From the NCBI RefSeq assembly GCF_029953285.1, contig NZ_JASAOI010000029.1, forward strand, positions 207,400 to 271,399: a stretch of 64,000 nucleotides of DNA, in the 5' to 3' direction. A model generated the notes under the pieces. It was not told the DNA's origin. It saw nothing but the letters and a program-made list of their open reading frames with translations, and ran no database searches. The stretch is from Yinghuangia seranimata. GTDB taxonomy: Bacteria > Actinomycetota > Actinomycetes > Streptomycetales > Streptomycetaceae. This document shows, in pieces, positions 60,213 to 64,000 of this stretch. The position numbers and the translations under genes were made by a program. Positions within the stretch are counted from its first letter, which is position 1; each line of letters opens with the position of its first letter.

Positions 60213-60330
60213 CTGAGTGTCACGAGTACCGGCGCGAAGCCCCGGCTGGCCGGTCGGCAACCCTCCTCCGCGGCGGGGTGCCCCGGGTGAGGACACGGCC
60301 GCGCGGTGGGCGCGCGGCAGTCGCGGCCCG
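60213..60330 (+). promoter_or_regulatory. SAM-IV riboswitch
   Basis: The plus strand reads CACGAGTACCGGCGCGAAGC, continuing through CCCCGGCTGGCCGGTCGGCA and ACCC, then GCGGCGGGGTGCCCCGGGTG. This is the conserved SAM-IV core known from Mycobacterium and Streptomyces. The outer P1 stem pairs GTGTC (60217-60221) with GACAC (60292-60296). A downstream hairpin and CGGCAGTCGCGG segment match the extra pseudoknot part. It should lower expression of the downstream sulfur gene when SAM is abundant. The next genes are a leader peptide and a truncated lipoprotein. Confidence 0.85.
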
Positions 60331-60362
60331 CTCCGGCGGGTCTCGGGGGAAGGGGAAGCGGG

Positions 60363-60461
60363 ATGCGGTGCGCCGAGCCGCCGGTCTGTCTCCTGATCAG
60401 GTGCCTGCCGATCGACCTTCGCCGGTCGGCCAGTTCGCTGTGTCGCCGCACACTTCCGTAG
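60363..60461 (+). CDS. Cysteine-type leader peptide (uORF) after the riboswitch
   Basis: A 32-residue frame contains IRCLPIDLRRSASSLC, again the actinobacterial cysteine-leader pattern, with four Cys in all. A good AAGGGGAAG site precedes ATG 60363. Together with the riboswitch 30 bases upstream it forms a double sulfur control region. A hairpin follows eight bases after its stop. Confidence 0.75.
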   Translation: MRCAEPPVCLLIRCLPIDLRRSASSLCRRTLP

Positions 60462-60468
60462 TCGGATA

Positions 60469-60484
60469 GCGGCCGGGCGGCCGC
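60469..60484 (+). terminator. Possible attenuator hairpin after the leader peptide
   Basis: GCGGCC-GGGC-GGCCGC forms a perfect 6-bp stem starting eight bases after the leader stop, the place expected for an attenuator stem. The following 280 bases, up to the lipoprotein start, are GC-rich and hold no gene that I can support. Confidence 0.45.
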
Positions 60485-60768
60485 CGCGCGCCGACGTGTC
60501 CGCTCGTGCGGGCCGCCGCGCGGCCGAGTCACGCCGTTGAGGCTCACCCGCTGAGCCGCGCCGCTTCCGACCACTCCCCCACACCCTCACGCAGCGCGCC
60601 GTCGTGCCCTCACGGCGTCGGCCGTAGCCCCGTTCCGCCCCGCCGTCCCGGCCCCGCCCGGCACGGCCCCTTCCCCACGCCCGCCGACGGGCGCGGGCTC
60701 GGGGCCGCGCCCGCGGACGGACCCGGGTCGTGCGTGGTCCGCGCGTACCCCGCTAGGAGAACTCCGCC

Positions 60769-60902
60769 ATGTCCGGCATACGCACGTCCCGCAGGCGCAG
60801 AGCACTCACGCTCGCCGCCGCCGTCCTCGCCACCGCTCTCTCAGCCACCGCGTGCGGCGGCGCATCGGGGGGCGGCGCGGCCGACGCCGCCGCCGACTCG
60901 GG
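60769..60902 (+). pseudogene. Truncated lipoprotein gene (signal peptide only)
   Basis: ATG 60769 follows TAGGAGAAC. The frame encodes a good lipoprotein signal: a basic SGIRTSRRRRALTLAAA start, a hydrophobic stretch and lipobox ATACGG with Cys29, then a Gly/Ala linker typical of ABC binding proteins. After residue 44 the frame runs into DNA that codes for a PKS piece in another frame. The binding-protein domain is therefore lost. With SAM-IV and cysteine-leader control upstream, the original product was probably a sulfur-compound binding protein. Confidence 0.6.
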
Positions 60903-61508
60903 CCCGCCGCCCACGCGCGGCTGGCCGAAGGCCGCCCCGCGGCCGTGCTCACCGTCGGTCCGTGGGCCTCGGCCGACGACGCGCCGCACGGTTTCCAGGA
61001 CGCGCTGCGCTCTCTCGGGCTGCGCGCCCTCCCGCCGCGTTCCGTCGCGGACGCGGTCGCCGACGCGCTGGCCGACGGCGCCGCGCCGGGGCGCGGGGCC
61101 CCGCTGGTCGCCGACGTGGACGCCGAACGGCTTGTCGGCCAGGGCACCGCGGAGCTGCTGCGGCTGTGGGCCGGCGTCCCCGAGGTCCGCAAGGTCCTGG
61201 ACACCGCGCCGGGCCCCGACGCGTCGCTGCTCGACCGGCTCGCGGAGGCGTCGGACGAGGAGCAGGTGGAGATCGTGCAGCGGCTGCTGTGCGGGCACGC
61301 CGCGGCCGTGCTGGGCTACACGTCGGCGCAGGCGCTCGATCCGGACACGAGCTTCCTCGACCTCGGCCTGTCGTCGTTCACCGCGCTGGAGTTGAGCACG
61401 CGGTTGACGACGGCCGGAATCGAACTGCCGCTCGCGGCGGTGTACGACCACCCGACGCCGAGCAGTCTGGCGCGATTCCTCCGTGCCCAGCTGGTGGGTG
61501 GCCGGTAG
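60903..61508 (+). pseudogene. C-terminal KR-ACP fragment of a modular type I PKS
   Basis: Starting near 60903 the frame reads AAHARLAEGRPAAVLTVGPW, which is the end of a ketoreductase domain (normally ...AWGPWA). The KR tail ALRSLGLRALPPRSVADAVA follows, then a linker and a complete ACP: DPDTSFLDLGLSSFTALELS, in which the phosphopantetheine Ser is kept although the preceding Asp is replaced by Ser. The rest of the module is missing and there is no start codon at the join. No thioesterase domain follows; the frame ends VGGR-stop. Confidence 0.7.
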
Positions 61509-61541
61509 TCCTGACCCGGCGCCGCGGGGCGCACACGCGGA

Positions 61542-61575
61542 AACGCGCGGGATACCGGTCGGCATCCCGCGCGTT
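61542..61575. terminator. Bidirectional hairpin between PKS fragment and ferredoxin gene
   Basis: A perfect 12-bp stem (AACGCGCGGGAT / ATCCCGCGCGTT) with a 10-base loop lies between convergent ends. Confidence 0.7.
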
Positions 61576-61622
61576 CCGCTGTACGCCGGCTCCGGCTCAG
61601 CCGGATTCCGGAGCGTCCGAAA

Positions 61623-61817
61623 TCAGTCGTCCTCAATGCGCAACGCTTGCGCGGGGCATATCAGGACGGCTTCCTCAAGGGCGTCGTCGTCTTCCTCGGC
61701 GATGCCTTCGAGGACCACGACCAACCCGTTCTCGCCATCCTGCGCAAAAGCTTTCGGCGCGGAAAGCACACACTGTCCGGCGCCCACACACAGTTCCCGT
61801 TCCACATCGATTCTCAT
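61623..61817 (-). CDS. Ferredoxin, [3Fe-4S] type
   Basis: The product has 64 residues. Cys10, Cys16 and Cys54 (CVGAGQCVLSAPKAF and ICPAQAL) form the three-Cys pattern of the small ferredoxins that serve actinobacterial cytochromes P450. No P450 gene lies in the window, so its partner may have been lost with the rest of the polyketide cluster or is encoded elsewhere. It lies 60 bases after the SARP gene on the same strand. Confidence 0.92.
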   Translation of the reverse strand: MRIDVERELCVGAGQCVLSAPKAFAQDGENGLVVVLEGIAEEDDDALEEAVLICPAQALRIEDD

Positions 61818-61876
61818 GACAACAACCGTCCTTCTTGTCGGGCCGGGCCGGGCCGCGGCGGGCCGGCCGGGGATGC

Positions 61877-62703
61877 TCAAGAGGCCTGCCGGGCATAGAG
61901 GTCGCGTGGCGCGCCGCCCTCGGCGAGGGTGCGTCGCAGTGCGGCCGGCAGGTCCAAACGGTGGTCGGCGCGCAGGATGTCGCGGTGCAGTTCGCGCAGC
62001 GCCCGGCAGGGCTCCACACCGAGTTCGCCGCGTAGCCGTTCACGGGCCGTCTCGTACACACGTAGCGCGTCCGCCTGCCGCTCGGCGCGGTAGAGCGCGA
62101 GCATGAGCTGTCGGTAGAACGGCTCGCGCAGCGGGTGTTCGATGGTGAGCGAGTGCAGCCGGCCGATCATCGCGCGGTGCCGGCCGAGCACCAGGTTGGC
62201 CTCGACCAGGAGTTCCGTGCACTCCAGGCGGCCTCCTCGAGCCAGGTGAGAAAACCCTCCACGATCGGCCCGTTGCTCACATTGCCCAGCACCTGGCCGC
62301 GGAACAGCCGGAGTGCGGCCTCCAGGGCCGAGGCCGCCTCCTCGTACCGCGACGAGCGCAGGAAGGACCGCCCCTGCGCGACAAGGCGTTCGAAGTCGCG
62401 CAGGTCGAACCGGTCGCTCCCGAGGTGGAGGGCGTACCCCGAGGGCGTGGTCGCGATCGGGCTGTCCGTCCGGTCCGGGCGGCCCAGGAACTTGCGGAGC
62501 TGGGACACGTACACGTGCAGTCCGGCCTTGGCGCGCTGGGGTGTGTCGAATCCCCATACCTCGGCCATGATCTGATCCATCGTCACGACTTCGTCCGCGC
62601 GGATCAGCAGCACGGCGAGTACGGTTTCAATCTTCCGTGCGCTCAGGGTGGCGGCGCCTCGTTCGTCGACTACCCGTAGAGGCCCCAGGATTTCGTATCG
62701 CAT
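61877..62703 (-). pseudogene. SARP-family regulator, frameshifted
   Basis: From ATG 62703 the frame encodes a typical AfsR/SARP start: EILGPLRVVDERG, a winged helix with SARKIETVLAVLLIRADEVV, and VYVSQLRKFLGRP. The bacterial transcriptional activation domain begins with DRFDLRDFERLVAQGRSFLR but runs out of frame after TWLEEA near 62230. The rest (RLECTELLVEANLVLGRHRA to the stop at 61877) is intact in the next frame. One missing C in GAGGAGGCCGCCTGGAG explains it. It is either a recent inactivation or a sequencing error. Confidence 0.8.
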
Positions 62704-62726
62704 CAGGAATATCCTTCCATCCGTCC

Positions 62727-62815
62727 CCCCTATCGCCAGGCTATGCGCCAACGGATCTCCGAATAACCCCTACCGACCCCCTATCGACCCCTACGGGGGC
62801 GGCCGTCAACCCTTA
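62727..62815. promoter_or_regulatory. Direct CCCCTA repeats upstream of the SARP gene
   Basis: CCCCTA occurs at 62727, 62767, 62778 and 62788, with a CCCTTA variant at 62810. Three copies are 11 and 10 bases apart, one helical turn, and two continue with YCGAC. SARP proteins bind direct heptamer repeats at such spacing, so this may be an operator for this or a related regulator. The next 60 bases toward the thioesterase gene are unusually AT-rich. Confidence 0.5.
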
Positions 62816-62884
62816 TCGGAACGCACCTGAAACAAATCACATCGATTGGCAAGACCATGGCAATACCGAGTTAATTTCCGGACA

Positions 62885-63652
62885 CTAGGCCAGTATTCGA
62901 CGGAGCACGGCGGCCACTTCGGCGAGCCGCCCGTCGAGGTAGAAGTGGCCGCCGGGGAACGTGTGCATCTCGAACGGCGCGGTGGTGTGCGTCCGCCAGG
63001 CCTCGGCCTCGTCGGAGGTGACGCGCGGGTCGGCGTCGCCGACCAGGGCCACGACGGGCCGGGTGAGCACGGCGCCCGGTTCAGCGCGGTACGTCTCGAT
63101 GGCGCGGTAGTCGGCGCGGATCGCCGGCATGACCATTCGGACGAGTTCCTCGTCCTGGAACACGGCCGCGCCGGTGCCGCTGAGCGCCCGCAGTTCGTCG
63201 AGCACGCCGCGGTCGTCGCGCAGGTGCACGGTCTCGTCGCGGTGCCGGGACGGCGCGCGGCGTCCTGACGCGAACAGCATGGAGGGCACCGGCGATCCGG
63301 TGCCGCGGGCGAGCCGCAGCGCGACCTCGAACGCGACGATCGCGCCCATGCTGTGGCCGAAGAAGGCGACGGGCATGCCGCGTTCGGCGGCGTCCGCGTA
63401 GGCGTCGGCGACGATCTCGGCCAGCGCGTCGGCGAGTTCGCCGACGGTGGGGGCGGGCGGTTCGGCGCGGCGGTCCTGCCGCCCGGGGTACTGCACGGCG
63501 GCGACGTCCACGTCCGGGGCCAGCAGCCGGGACAGCGGGAAGTAGGCGACGGCCGACCCGCCGGCGCGTGGAAAGCACAGCAGCTTCGGGGCGTTGTCGG
63601 CCGCGGGGTGGAACCTCCGCAGCCACAGGTCAGGTCCGCCGCTCGCCCCCAT
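62885..63652 (-). CDS. Type II thioesterase (alpha/beta hydrolase, GrsT-like)
   Basis: The product has 255 residues. LLCFPRAGGSAVAYFPLSRL near residue 24 and the nucleophile Ser101 in FFGHSMGAIVAFEVAL are typical of editing thioesterases of PKS/NRPS clusters. The triad Asp lies in LVGDADPRVTSDEAEAW near residue 200 and the His is about residue 236 in FPGGHFYLDG. It clears stalled acyl groups from carrier proteins. Its neighbours (SARP regulator, ferredoxin, PKS end) support a former or nearby polyketide cluster. Confidence 0.92.
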   Translation of the reverse strand: MGASGGPDLWLRRFHPAADNAPKLLCFPRAGGSAVAYFPLSRLLAPDVDVAAVQYPGRQDRRAEPPAPTVGELADALAEIVADAYADAAERGMPVAFFGHSMGAIVAFEVALRLARGTGSPVPSMLFASGRRAPSRHRDETVHLRDDRGVLDELRALSGTGAAVFQDEELVRMVMPAIRADYRAIETYRAEPGAVLTRPVVALVGDADPRVTSDEAEAWRTHTTAPFEMHTFPGGHFYLDGRLAEVAAVLRRILA

Positions 63653-63790
63653 GTGCGGGATTCCCTTCGCTCAAGCCGGAATCCCGCCTTCCGCGGTGCC
63701 CCCGGTCGTCGTCCGTCACGCGTCGATCGTCCGGCCGCCGCCCAAAGCCCCGCTAACGCCCGGCTTGCGGAACCCGGCCGCGGACGCGAA

Positions 63791-63824
63791 CGGGCGGCCC
63801 GGACAAGGGAGTCCGGGCCGCCCG
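63791..63824 (-). terminator. clpC terminator
   Basis: A perfect 14-bp stem (CGGGCGGCCCGGAC / GTCCGGGCCGCCCG) with an AAGGGA loop lies 16 bases downstream of the clpC stop on the minus strand. Confidence 0.85.
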
Positions 63825-63839
63825 TGGGCTGTAGGGCGC

Positions 63840-64000
63840 TCAGCCCTTGGTCAGGTCGATCGGGGGGAGGTCAGGCAGTGCGGCCTTCTCCTCGCCGACG
63901 AAGGTGAACTTCTCGTTCTCCCCGTCGCCCTCGGTGCCGACCACCACGATCGAGCCCGGGCGCAGCTCCGCGTACAGGATCTTCTCGGACAGCGTGTCCT
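63840..64000 (-). CDS. clpC: ATP-dependent Clp protease ATP-binding subunit ClpC, C-terminal end
   Basis: The visible 53 codons read SEKILYAELRPGSIVVVG near the window edge and end FTFVGEEKAALPDLPPIDL plus TKG and stop. This is the C-terminal end of the second AAA module and tail of actinobacterial ClpC. The rest is outside the window. This conserved housekeeping gene marks the border of the accessory region. Confidence 0.88.
   Translation of the reverse strand, partial: DTLSEKILYAELRPGSIVVVGTEGDGENEKFTFVGEEKAALPDLPPIDLTKG

Noticed and set aside
60506..61819. A 437-codon plus-strand frame
   Set aside because: It is Pro/Arg/Ala-rich without motifs and crosses the lipoprotein remnant, the PKS fragment and the antisense ferredoxin gene in a frame that matches none of them.
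1..64000. CRISPR arrays, rRNA and tRNA genes
   Set aside because: No regularly spaced repeats of 25-40 bases and no conserved rRNA or tRNA cloverleaf sequence were seen by eye on either strand.

Overview
This is very GC-rich DNA with strong third-position GC bias, GTG and TTG starts, and an actinobacterial gene set: a SAM-IV riboswitch, cysteine-type leader peptides, a SARP regulator, a WXG100 toxin locus, TerD, DUF4429/SHOCT, a TIGR03086 protein and the tail of clpC. It looks like chromosome of a filamentous actinomycete (Streptomyces, Streptosporangiales or a relative). The genus cannot be fixed from the sequence.

Layout. 0-5 kb: a thioesterase tail, an O-methyltransferase-like protein, and a MoxR ATPase / HExxH-VWA pair behind a large unknown protein. 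5.1-6.9 kb: a TnpB-only IS605-type element with its omega-RNA, sitting between two broken gene ends. 6.7-18.6 kb (minus): one long, tightly overlapping operon. It holds a GH42 beta-galactosidase, divergent GcvPA/GcvPB paralogues, an AcoX-like ATP-NAD kinase family protein, an SDR, a sugar ABC importer and a GH63-type hydrolase, with a divergent GntR/FCD regulator. 20.0-24.7 kb (plus): two tandem 59-residue, eight-cysteine peptides with MauD-like redoxins, a MauE-like membrane protein, an ABC exporter and an S26 signal peptidase. I read this as a dedicated maturation and export system for disulfide-rich peptides, and it is the most interesting locus here. 24.7-47.6 kb: mostly housekeeping and accessory enzymes and regulators: an IorAB-type molybdenum hydroxylase, BrkB, SDRs, an RNA ligase, HPP, AraC and PucR-like regulators, a CoA transferase, TerD, a GH3 glucosidase, and a metal-sensing ArsR with an MFS pump. 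47.6-52.7 kb (minus): WXG100 protein, putative polymorphic toxin, unknown protein, RHS protein. 52.9-59.9 kb: VOC, BBE-type oxidase, quinone oxidoreductase, SMI1/KNR4, a DUF5519-MDR fusion with its HxlR regulator, and a GNAT. 60-64 kb: a scarred region. A SAM-IV riboswitch and cysteine leader peptide precede a lipoprotein gene that is cut after its signal peptide and joined to the last KR-ACP piece of a modular PKS. Then come a 3Fe-4S ferredoxin, a frameshifted SARP regulator, a type II thioesterase and the clpC end.

How the genes work together. In the peptide locus, the leader would be cut at an A-x-A site by the S26 peptidase, the cysteines paired by the MauE/MauD-type redox chain, and the product moved by the ABC protein. 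In the minus-strand operon, imported glycoside would be hydrolysed by GH42 and GH63 enzymes, and the product processed by the SDR, the AcoX-like kinase and a decarboxylase that is probably not the standard glycine enzyme. Assignments rest on motifs and family memory; no database search was run.
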